Shown piece after piece: positions 1 to 5,307 of a stretch of DNA of 5,307 nt. Source of the DNA: Vulcanimicrobiota bacterium (GTDB lineage: Bacteria > Vulcanimicrobiota > Vulcanimicrobiia > Vulcanimicrobiales > Vulcanimicrobiaceae); contig JAFAHB010000088.1 in the NCBI GenBank assembly GCA_019237435.1, positions 1 through 5,307 on the forward strand. Reading direction: 5' to 3'. Every line of letters starts with the position of its first letter. Position 1 is the stretch's first letter. The notes beneath the pieces are model-generated. The model ran no database searches. It was not told where the DNA came from and worked only from the letters and a program-made list of their open reading frames with translations. The position numbers and the translations under genes were made by a program.

Positions 1-1270
1 CCGCCGGTGACACGTCGTTCTGCAAGATCGCCTGCGCAAGCTGCTGCGCGGCGGCCTTCGATTGCATCGGCACGCTGCGCAGCCACGACGAGCCGTCGAG
101 CGTCTGCGATCCCAGCAAGAGCGTGAGGAAGTTTTGGCGCGCAATCATCGTACCGCTGGTGAGCCAGTTTTGCCCTCCGGGCCAGCCGGCCACGTTGGGC
201 GGAGCAAAGAGCGTTTGACCCATCAGCTGCAGCGCCGGCAACGCAGGACGGGCGACTGTCTGAAGCCCGAGCACCTTATGCGAGCCCACGACGAACTCGA
301 CCGGGCTCTTGACGAGCGCGCGGTAAGCGCGAGCGCTATAGAAGACGTTGCTGCCTAGAATCGTCGCGAGCACGGGGTGGAGCTCGTAGTTGTGACGGCG
401 CATCACTCGCGCGACACCGTCGACCAGCTGCGGCTCGGGATTGTTGTACACGAACCAGTTGAGCAGGCTGGCGGCAAAGAATCGCGCGCATTGCGGCTGA
501 TCGAAAATGATGTCAACGATGTCGTCGCCGTTGAAATTTCCGGTGCGTCCGAGAAACGTCTTGGTACCGTCGTCGTGCAGCGACGGATTGAACCGTACGG
601 TATCCGTCCTGCGATTAACGCGCCAGCCCGTCCACGCGCGCGCCGACTCGCGAACGTCCTGCTCGGTGTAGTTGTCGACGCCCAGCGTGAAGAGCTCCAT
701 GAGCTCGCGCGCATAATTTTCGTTCGGATGCGACGCGACGTTCGTCTCGCCGTTGAGATACATCAGCATCGCCGCATTCTTGGAGACGTTTCGCGTCAGC
801 TCGCGCAAATTACCGGTCGCGTACTGTCGAAAGAGCGCGTTCTGATCGTATGTGATGCGTGGGAAGCGGGGCGTGCCGCGCGAGGTGAAATGCCCGTGAA
901 AATACAGGGTCATTTTTTCTTGCAGCGGAGCGGGCGTGGTCAGCATGCGGTCGAGCCACCACAACTGCAACCCCTCGATCATCGTGTGGGCATCCTGCCG
1001 GGGAACCGGTCCATCCGTCTGACCTTCGGGCGGCGGCGCGATCGAGTTCGCCGAGGGAACGTCGAGCAGCGCCGCTACCGCGTCGCCCGCTCGCATCGCC
1101 GCATAACGGCGGATCTCGTCGGGCGATCCCCCAAAACCGGCGCGGCGAAGCAGATGCGCGGCACCGCGCTCGCCGAGCGTTTCGGGATACGCTGCTAGCG
1201 CGGTGGAGAGATCGAGGCGACCCTGTGGACGCAGGATGCCGCCGACGTCAACCTGAGTCTGCGCGGCCAT
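1..1270 (-). CDS. DUF1800 family protein, C-terminus beyond window
   Basis: The reading frame is open from an ATG at 1268-1270 down to base 1, giving 423 residues with no stop, so the C-terminus lies outside the window. It is recognised as DUF1800 by its usual order of motifs: HLLRRAGFG (39-47), WWLDRML (104-110), KMTLYFHGHFTS (119-130), NENYARELMELFTLGV (183-198), YTEQDVRESARAWTGW (201-216), HDDGTKTFLG (232-241), and a C-terminal block with PPNVAGWPGGQNWL (357-370). Family members are typically around 450-550 residues, so most of the protein is visible. No signal peptide or membrane segment is seen at the N-terminus. The biochemical function of the family is unknown; in many genomes the gene is followed by a DUF1501 gene, which here would lie left of base 1. 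The start is fixed by an in-frame stop at 1280-1282 just upstream. The family call is firm; any function would be a guess. Confidence 0.93.
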   Translation of the reverse strand, partial: MAAQTQVDVGGILRPQGRLDLSTALAAYPETLGERGAAHLLRRAGFGGSPDEIRRYAAMRAGDAVAALLDVPSANSIAPPPEGQTDGPVPRQDAHTMIEGLQLWWLDRMLTTPAPLQEKMTLYFHGHFTSRGTPRFPRITYDQNALFRQYATGNLRELTRNVSKNAAMLMYLNGETNVASHPNENYARELMELFTLGVDNYTEQDVRESARAWTGWRVNRRTDTVRFNPSLHDDGTKTFLGRTGNFNGDDIVDIIFDQPQCARFFAASLLNWFVYNNPEPQLVDGVARVMRRHNYELHPVLATILGSNVFYSARAYRALVKSPVEFVVGSHKVLGLQTVARPALPALQLMGQTLFAPPNVAGWPGGQNWLTSGTMIARQNFLTLLLGSQTLDGSSWLRSVPMQSKAAAQQLAQAILQNDVSPA

Positions 1271-1271
1271 A

Positions 1272-1277
1272 CCCCCT
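1272..1277 (-). promoter_or_regulatory. Possible ribosome binding site of the DUF1800 gene
   Basis: Read on the minus strand this is AGGGGG, a purine run resembling a Shine-Dalgarno core. It lies only one base before the ATG, which is shorter than the usual 5-9 base spacing, so its efficiency is doubtful. It is the only such run just upstream of any of the four start codons in the window. Confidence 0.35.
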
Positions 1278-1363
1278 AGCTACGAGTCCGTCGCCGGGCG
1301 CCCCTTGAGCGGTTTACGATGTCTAACCGGGCTCTAAGCGCGATGCGCCGAATGGGCGGCGCC

Positions 1364-2947
1364 ATGGCGTTGCTCGAATCGCGTCTCGACCGGCGTTCGG
1401 AGAATTTCGCCGCGAATGCGCAACGAATGGAGCGGCTAGTTGCGGAGCTGCGGGAGCGGCTCATCGCCGTGCGCGCCGGCGGAGGCGCCGAAGCGGTCGA
1501 AAAACACCGGCGCCGCAATAAGCTCACCGCCCGAGAGCGGATCGAACGGTTACTCGATCCGGGCTCCGATTTTCTCGAGCTTTCGCCGCTGGCGGCCGTC
1601 GACATGTACCGAAACGACTCGCCGGCAGCCGGCATCCTGACAGGGATCGGGATCGTCGAGGACCAGCATTGCATCGTGGTCGCCAACGACGCCACCGTCA
1701 AAGGCGGTACCTACTATCCGATAACGGTAAAGAAGCATCTGCGCGCTCAAGAGATCGCCGAGCAAAATCATCTTCCATGCATCTATCTCGTCGATTCCGG
1801 CCGCGCGTTCTTGCCGCTGCAAGACGAAGTCTTCCCGGATCGCGATCACTTCGGACGCATCTTTTACAATCAGGCGCGGATGTCGAGCAAGCGCATCGCG
1901 CAGATCGCCGCCGTGATGGGATCTTGCACCGCGGGCGGCGCGTACGTTCCCGCGATGAGCGACGAAACGGTGATCGTCAAAGGCCAGGGAACCATTTTCT
2001 TGGGCGGACCGCCGCTGGTCAAGGCCGCAACCGGCGAAGAAGTGACCGCCGAAGAGCTTGGCGGCGCCGACGTCCACACGCGCGTCTCAGGCGTCGCGGA
2101 TCATTTCGCCAACGACGACCCTCACGCGATCGCCATCGTAAGAGAGATCGTGCGCAACCTCCACCTCGAGCTCCCGCGGCAATGGGATCGAATCGAGCCG
2201 AAGCCGCCGAAATACGAACCACGCGACATCTACGGCGTAATTCCGGCGGACAGCCGGACCGGTTACGACGTGCGCGAGGTCGTCGCGCGGCTGGTAGACG
2301 CATCGGAGTTCCACGAGTTCAAGTCGCGGTACGGAACGACGCTCGTCTGCGGCTTCGCGCACATCGAAGGGCATCCGATCGGCATCCTGGCCAACAACGG
2401 CATCCTCTTCAGCGAAAGCGCCCTCAAGGGGGCGCACTTCATCGAGCTCTGCGCGCAGCGCGGCACGCCGCTGCTCTTCTTGCAGAACATCACGGGCTTC
2501 ATGGTGGGACGCGACTACGAAAATCGCGGCATTGCCAAAGACGGCGCGAAGTTGGTCACCGCGGTGGCCTGCGCCGAAGTGCCGAAGTTCACCGTCGTGA
2601 TCGGCGGAAGTTTTGGCGCCGGAAACTATGGCATGGCCGGACGCGCCTATTCGCCCCGCCAGCTTTGGATGTGGCCGAACGCGCGGATCAGCGTCATGGG
2701 CGGCCCGCAAGCTGCCAGCGTGCTTTCGACGGTCAAAGGTTCGATGACGCCCGAAGAAAAGGCCGCGTTTGAAGCGCCGATCCTGGAGAAATACGAGCGC
2801 GAGGGTAATCCGTACTATTCGACCGCGCGGCTTTGGGACGACGGCATCATCGATCCACTCGACACTCGCCGCGTCATCGCGATCGGTCTCGACGCCGCGG
2901 CGCACGCGCCGCAGCCGCGCACGCAGTTCGGCGTATTCAGAATGTAG
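1364..2947 (+). CDS. mccB: Methylcrotonyl-CoA carboxylase beta subunit (carboxyltransferase)
   Basis: This is the carboxyltransferase subunit of a biotin-dependent acyl-CoA carboxylase. It moves CO2 from carboxybiotin on the alpha subunit to 3-methylcrotonyl-CoA, a cytoplasmic step of leucine breakdown. The 527 residues match the MCC beta family along the whole length: [12 protein letters not shown] (108-119), [20 protein letters not shown] (154-173), [16 protein letters not shown] (186-201), [16 protein letters not shown] (233-248), QNITGFMVG (374-382), [16 protein letters not shown] (414-429), [15 protein letters not shown] (484-498), and the typical ending FGVFRM. The glycine-rich oxyanion-type loops CTAGGA and GGSFGAG are intact. 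One oddity is Arg147 where DSGGA is expected (DSGRA). The frame extends to an ATG at 1319, but the ATG at 1364 is preferred because [12 protein letters not shown] aligns with normal family N-termini such as Pseudomonas LiuB. No clear Shine-Dalgarno precedes either start. No alpha subunit or other leucine gene is adjacent. Geranyl-CoA carboxylase (AtuC-like) or another acyl-CoA substrate remains possible. Confidence 0.93.
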   Translation: MALLESRLDRRSENFAANAQRMERLVAELRERLIAVRAGGGAEAVEKHRRRNKLTARERIERLLDPGSDFLELSPLAAVDMYRNDSPAAGILTGIGIVEDQHCIVVANDATVKGGTYYPITVKKHLRAQEIAEQNHLPCIYLVDSGRAFLPLQDEVFPDRDHFGRIFYNQARMSSKRIAQIAAVMGSCTAGGAYVPAMSDETVIVKGQGTIFLGGPPLVKAATGEEVTAEELGGADVHTRVSGVADHFANDDPHAIAIVREIVRNLHLELPRQWDRIEPKPPKYEPRDIYGVIPADSRTGYDVREVVARLVDASEFHEFKSRYGTTLVCGFAHIEGHPIGILANNGILFSESALKGAHFIELCAQRGTPLLFLQNITGFMVGRDYENRGIAKDGAKLVTAVACAEVPKFTVVIGGSFGAGNYGMAGRAYSPRQLWMWPNARISVMGGPQAASVLSTVKGSMTPEEKAAFEAPILEKYEREGNPYYSTARLWDDGIIDPLDTRRVIAIGLDAAAHAPQPRTQFGVFRM

Positions 2948-2950
2948 CCG

Positions 2951-3988
2951 TCACGGACGCGTCGCCATGGCGGGAATCGATGACGGCAGCATTAGGCCGC
3001 CGAATTGCAGCGGCGGCGCGCGGACGACGCCGTGCAGCATGTCGCCCCACGCACGAGTGAGGATCGGCAACAGCGTTACGAGACGGTGTTCGCCGCCCGG
3101 CTGCGAGTAGAACGAGACCTCGATTCCGGAGGCTTGCAGAAAGGCTGCGGTTACCGTGGGATATTGAGTCGGGATGCTCTCGTCCGCAGTGCCGGTCAGC
3201 ACGTAAAACGGCATGCGCGGCATCGAGGCAACGACGCGCTGCGCGTTCGATCCCAGCAGCCCGCCGGCGATGCACATGACCGCCGACCAGTCGTTCGCGT
3301 GCAGCGGCGCCACTTCGAAGACCGAAAAGCCGCCCATCGAATAGCCGGCGAGAAATCGCCTTCGGGGATCGATTGCGAAGGACTCCGTGGCCGCCTGCAG
3401 CGCGTCGTAGACGTCGGCGGCCGAGCCGCGGAAGTTGTAATAGCCGCGGCCCCACGGCGCGACTACGATTGCGCCGGTCTCCTCAGCCAGCGACGCGATG
3501 TAGGGCGGTGCGAGCAGCTGCGTCTCCGACTGCGGCCGGCCGTGAAGCATCACGACGAGCGGCGCCGGATGCCCGCTCGCGTAACTCTTGGGAACGTAGA
3601 CGGCTACGGGCTGCATGGTCCCGTCGGAAGAGGACCGGATCAAGCTTTCACCCAGTCCGCGGATCGTCGCCATCGGACGGAACGAGCGGTCGAGAAGCTG
3701 CCGCGCAAGAGTGAGATCGAGTTGTGCGGTCGCGGTTAAGGTTTGCGACCACGCTACAGCGGTGTAACCGGCCGGAACGCCGGTCTCGTCAATCGCGGCG
3801 GCATCGTCCACGAGCCTTTCGTAGTAATCGTACGTCGTGTCGCGGCCGGCGACCGGCGCGATGGCCGCAATCTTCGCAACGTACTCGCCGGCGGTCGCTC
3901 GCAACGCCGCCTGCAGATTCTCGGCTGAAGCGCCGATCGGCGGCATCAGCATGAAGGCGAAGGCGACTAAGCGGACGACGATGCGCAC
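2951..3988 (-). CDS. Secreted alpha/beta-hydrolase (esterase/PHB depolymerase-like), paralog A
   Basis: A 345-residue predicted exported serine hydrolase. The start codon is GTG (3986-3988); an in-frame stop lies 18 bases upstream, and the next Met codons fall inside the signal peptide, so GTG is the only start that keeps it whole. The signal peptide is residues 1-22: Arg2 and Arg6, a hydrophobic core, then GASA|EN. Residues 23-118 are a mostly helical-looking region I cannot assign, containing AGRDTTYDYYERL (47-59). The hydrolase core opens with DGTMQPVAVYVP (122-133) and LVVMLHGRPQSE (144-155, oxyanion-type HG). The nucleophile is Ser217 in GYSMGG; the probable acid is Asp269 in TGTADE and the base His301 in GGEHR. 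The arrangement resembles the esterase D/PHB-depolymerase groups, cleaving an ester (less likely a peptide) outside the cytoplasm. The substrate is not evident. It lies 29 bp downstream of its paralog B on the same strand, probably cotranscribed, and is about 62% identical to it. No Shine-Dalgarno is visible. It ends 3 bp from the convergent carboxylase gene. Confidence 0.88.
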   Translation of the reverse strand: MRIVVRLVAFAFMLMPPIGASAENLQAALRATAGEYVAKIAAIAPVAGRDTTYDYYERLVDDAAAIDETGVPAGYTAVAWSQTLTATAQLDLTLARQLLDRSFRPMATIRGLGESLIRSSSDGTMQPVAVYVPKSYASGHPAPLVVMLHGRPQSETQLLAPPYIASLAEETGAIVVAPWGRGYYNFRGSAADVYDALQAATESFAIDPRRRFLAGYSMGGFSVFEVAPLHANDWSAVMCIAGGLLGSNAQRVVASMPRMPFYVLTGTADESIPTQYPTVTAAFLQASGIEVSFYSQPGGEHRLVTLLPILTRAWGDMLHGVVRAPPLQFGGLMLPSSIPAMATRP

Positions 3989-4017
3989 GGCGCTAGAGCT
4001 GATTCACCCCATAAACG

Positions 4018-5049
4018 CTACGGGCGATAGTTCGGCATGTCGATCATGCTCGGAAGCGTGACGTTGCCGATGCCCGGCGGCGGCGCCCTCGTGACGCCGC
4101 GCAGCATATCGCTCCAAGACTGCCGCAGGATTGGAAGCAGTGTGATCAGACGATGCGTCCCGCCGGCTTGCGAGTAGAACGAAACCCGCATTCCCGCCGA
4201 TTGAAGAAAGGCGGCCGTCGCAGCAGGGAACTGCGTCGGAACCGTATCGTCCGCGCTTCCGGTGAGCACGTAGAACGGGGTGCGGGATAGTTTCGCCACG
4301 ACACGTGAAGAATCGGTATTCAAAAGCGCACCGGCGATGCTCATGACCGCGGTCCACTCGCCGGGATTGGTAAGCGCGACGCCAAAGGCGGCAAAACCGC
4401 CCATCGAGTATCCCGCAAGGAACTGCTGGTGCTTATCGATGGTGAAGGCGCTTCGCGCGGCGTCCAGCGCGTCGTAGACGTCATCGCCTGACGGGCGGAA
4501 ATCGAAGTAACCTCGTCCCCACGGAGCGACGACGATTGCACCGATGCTGTCGGCGAGTTCCGCAACGTAAGGCGGCGAGAGGAGTTGCGTTTCGGATTGG
4601 CCGCGACCGTGCAGAAAGACCACCAGCGGTGCCGGCCGGCCGGCCTCGTAACCATCGGGAACGTACACCGCGACGGGCTGCATCGTGCCGTCTTTTGAGG
4701 AGCGAACCAACGTTTCGCCGAGCCCGCGAATCGACGCCATCGGCGTAAACTTCCGGCTAAGGAGTTGGGTCGCGAGACTGACGTCGAGCGTCGCGATGTT
4801 GCGAACCATTTGCGCCCACTGCGCCGTCGTATAACCGGAAGGAAGCGTTTGATCGTCGAGCATCGCCACGTCGTCGTTGAGGCGCTCGTAGTAATCGAAC
4901 GTCGTATCGCGCCCGGCGATGGGAGCGATCGCAGCGATGTTCTTCAAATACGCCGCCGCGGTTGCATGCACGGAGGCGCGCAGCTCGCCGGGAGAGTTGC
5001 CAAGCAGCGTCGCCAAAGCGGCGACGGCGGCGAGGACTCGGGGGGTCAT
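4018..5049 (-). CDS. Secreted alpha/beta-hydrolase (esterase/PHB depolymerase-like), paralog B
   Basis: A 343-residue predicted serine hydrolase, paralogous to the next gene downstream. The ATG at 5047-5049 is the first start after an in-frame stop 9 bases upstream. Residues 1-17 form a short hydrophobic segment after Arg4, followed by LRA|SV, which suggests a signal peptide, though a weaker one than in paralog A. The unassigned region at about 22-116 carries AGRDTTFDYYERL (45-57). The core contains DGTMQPVAVYVP (120-131), LVVFLHGRGQSE (142-153), nucleophile Ser215 in GYSMGG, probable acid Asp267 in TGSADD and base His299 in GGTHR. From residue 22 on it aligns with paralog A without gaps at a constant offset of two residues; by hand 201 of 322 positions are identical. 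The product is inferred to hydrolyse esters or polyesters in the periplasm or outside the cell; the substrate is unknown. It starts 41 bp after the molybdoenzyme gene. No Shine-Dalgarno is visible, and an inverted repeat just upstream may affect its translation. Confidence 0.88.
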   Translation of the reverse strand: MTPRVLAAVAALATLLGNSPGELRASVHATAAAYLKNIAAIAPIAGRDTTFDYYERLNDDVAMLDDQTLPSGYTTAQWAQMVRNIATLDVSLATQLLSRKFTPMASIRGLGETLVRSSKDGTMQPVAVYVPDGYEAGRPAPLVVFLHGRGQSETQLLSPPYVAELADSIGAIVVAPWGRGYFDFRPSGDDVYDALDAARSAFTIDKHQQFLAGYSMGGFAAFGVALTNPGEWTAVMSIAGALLNTDSSRVVAKLSRTPFYVLTGSADDTVPTQFPAATAAFLQSAGMRVSFYSQAGGTHRLITLLPILRQSWSDMLRGVTRAPPPGIGNVTLPSMIDMPNYRP

Positions 5050-5052
5050 GAC

Positions 5053-5099
5053 GGCATTTCAACGCGTCGTTGCGTCATCGCGTGACACGTTCAAATGCC
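5053..5099 (-). repeat. Imperfect inverted repeat (hairpin) at the molybdoenzyme/hydrolase B junction
   Basis: The arms are 5053-5064 (ggcatttcaacg) and 5088-5099 (cgttcaaatgcc). They pair at 11 of 12 positions, with a single mismatch after seven paired bases, around a 23-base loop. The loop holds a small inner GTCA/TGAC stem (5074-5077 with 5083-5086). In the minus-strand transcript the first arm contains the molybdoenzyme stop codon and the second arm ends three bases before the ATG of hydrolase B. There is no U-run after the stem, so it does not look like an intrinsic terminator. A role in translation initiation, mRNA processing or protein binding is possible; coincidence is not excluded. 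Confidence 0.45.
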
Positions 5100-5307
5100 G
5101 GCGTACCATTCGTAGCCTTGGTCCTCCCAATATCCGCCCATTCCGCCCCCGATGTTTGCGACGCCTCCCACGATCTCGATGCGCGCTATCCATTTCGCGC
5201 TCTTATATCCGAGCTGCGTCGGCACGCGCAGTCTCATCGGCGCGCCGTGATCGGGATCGAGCGGCGCGTCGTTGAGATCGAGCGCGAGCAGGGTCTGCGG
5301 GTGAGCC
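5091..5307 (-). CDS. YedY/sulfite-oxidase-fold molybdopterin oxidoreductase, C-terminal fragment
   Basis: Seventy-one residues end at a TGA (5091-5093); the frame is open to the right edge, so the start and most of the gene are missing. The fragment reads LALDLNDAPLDPDHGAPMRL near its beginning, then RVPTQLGYKSAKWIARIEIV, and ends GYWEDQGYEWYAGI. The HGxPxRLxVPxxxGYKSxKWIxxIE pattern with a GYWExxGYxWYxGI tail is typical of the C-terminal end of the oxidoreductase molybdopterin-binding domain found in YedY/MsrP-like and sulfite-oxidase-fold enzymes. Members bind a mononuclear molybdopterin cofactor; many act outside the cytoplasm after Tat export, on sulfoxides or related substrates. The cofactor Cys and the N-terminus are outside the window, so the reaction cannot be assigned. 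It lies 41 bp upstream of hydrolase B on the same strand, so cotranscription is plausible. Confidence 0.82.
   Translation of the reverse strand, partial: AHPQTLLALDLNDAPLDPDHGAPMRLRVPTQLGYKSAKWIARIEIVGGVANIGGGMGGYWEDQGYEWYAGI

Noticed and set aside
377..1198. Long plus-strand open frame of 273 codons
   Set aside because: It lies antisense to the DUF1800 gene, whose minus-strand product carries the family motifs. The plus-strand translation shows no recognisable family and reflects GC-rich codon bias.
1296..1303. Perfect 8-bp palindrome GGGCGCCC between the divergent genes
   Set aside because: It is all G and C in a GC-rich region and too short to call an operator; it has no second copy nearby.
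1305..1340. Possible -35/-10 promoter (TTGAGC or TTTACG with TAAGCG)
   Set aside because: Hexamers match the sigma-70 consensus poorly and no pair has good scores and spacing together; nothing better was found on the minus strand of the same gap.
1319..1363. N-terminal extension of the carboxylase starting at 1319
   Set aside because: The extra 15 residues ([15 protein letters not shown]) have no counterpart in the family, while the Met at 1364 falls at the normal N-terminus. It is kept only as an alternative start.
1669..2772. Plus-strand open frame of 367 codons overlapping the carboxylase in another frame
   Set aside because: The product is extremely rich in Arg and low in hydrophobic residues, typical of an out-of-frame reading of a high-GC gene.
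2087..2905. Minus-strand open frame of 272 codons inside the carboxylase gene
   Set aside because: It is antisense to well-conserved carboxyltransferase motifs, and its translation is an arginine/aspartate-rich sequence without family features.
2941..2960. Short CCGT/ACGG inverted repeat at the convergent junction as a terminator
   Set aside because: The stem is 4 bp with a single-base loop and no T-run, so it cannot be supported as a terminator.
3005..3739. Plus-strand open frame of 244 codons opposite hydrolase A
   Set aside because: The minus strand encodes a complete hydrolase with signal peptide and catalytic residues; the plus-strand product has no recognisable features.

Overview
This is a GC-rich, gene-dense bacterial segment that looks chromosomal. 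It holds three complete protein genes and two that run off the window edges. I found no RNA gene, insertion sequence, CRISPR array, phage gene or integrase. High GC, arginine/alanine-rich coding and a leucine-catabolism-type carboxylase fit a free-living soil or environmental heterotroph. A DUF1800 protein together with a YedY-like molybdoenzyme would suit an uncultivated lineage such as Eremiobacterota/WPS-2 or a neighbour. That placement is a weak impression, not something the window proves.

Layout: (1) 1-1270, minus strand: N-terminal 423 residues of a DUF1800 protein whose C-terminus lies left of the window. (2) 1364-2947, plus strand (longest possible start 1319): carboxyltransferase (beta) subunit of a methylcrotonyl-CoA-type carboxylase, divergent from the DUF1800 gene. 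(3) 2951-3988 and 4018-5049, both minus strand: tandem secreted alpha/beta-hydrolase (esterase/PHB-depolymerase-like) paralogs, about 62% identical over 322 gap-free columns by hand count, each with an intact Ser-Asp-His set. (4) 5091-5307, minus strand: C-terminal 71 residues of a YedY/sulfite-oxidase-fold molybdopterin oxidoreductase.

The three right-hand genes share a strand with gaps of 41 and 29 bp and probably form one transcription unit: molybdoenzyme, hydrolase B, hydrolase A. It meets the carboxylase gene tail to tail with 3 bp between stop codons. A near-perfect 12-nt inverted repeat spans the molybdoenzyme/hydrolase B junction and could fold over the start of hydrolase B.

Nothing here amounts to a clearly new biological system. 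The items most worth a second look are the hydrolase pair with its conserved, unassigned N-terminal region, the hairpin at the gene junction, and a Gly-to-Arg change in a highly conserved loop of the carboxyltransferase. Every stretch over 300 bases is covered by a gene.
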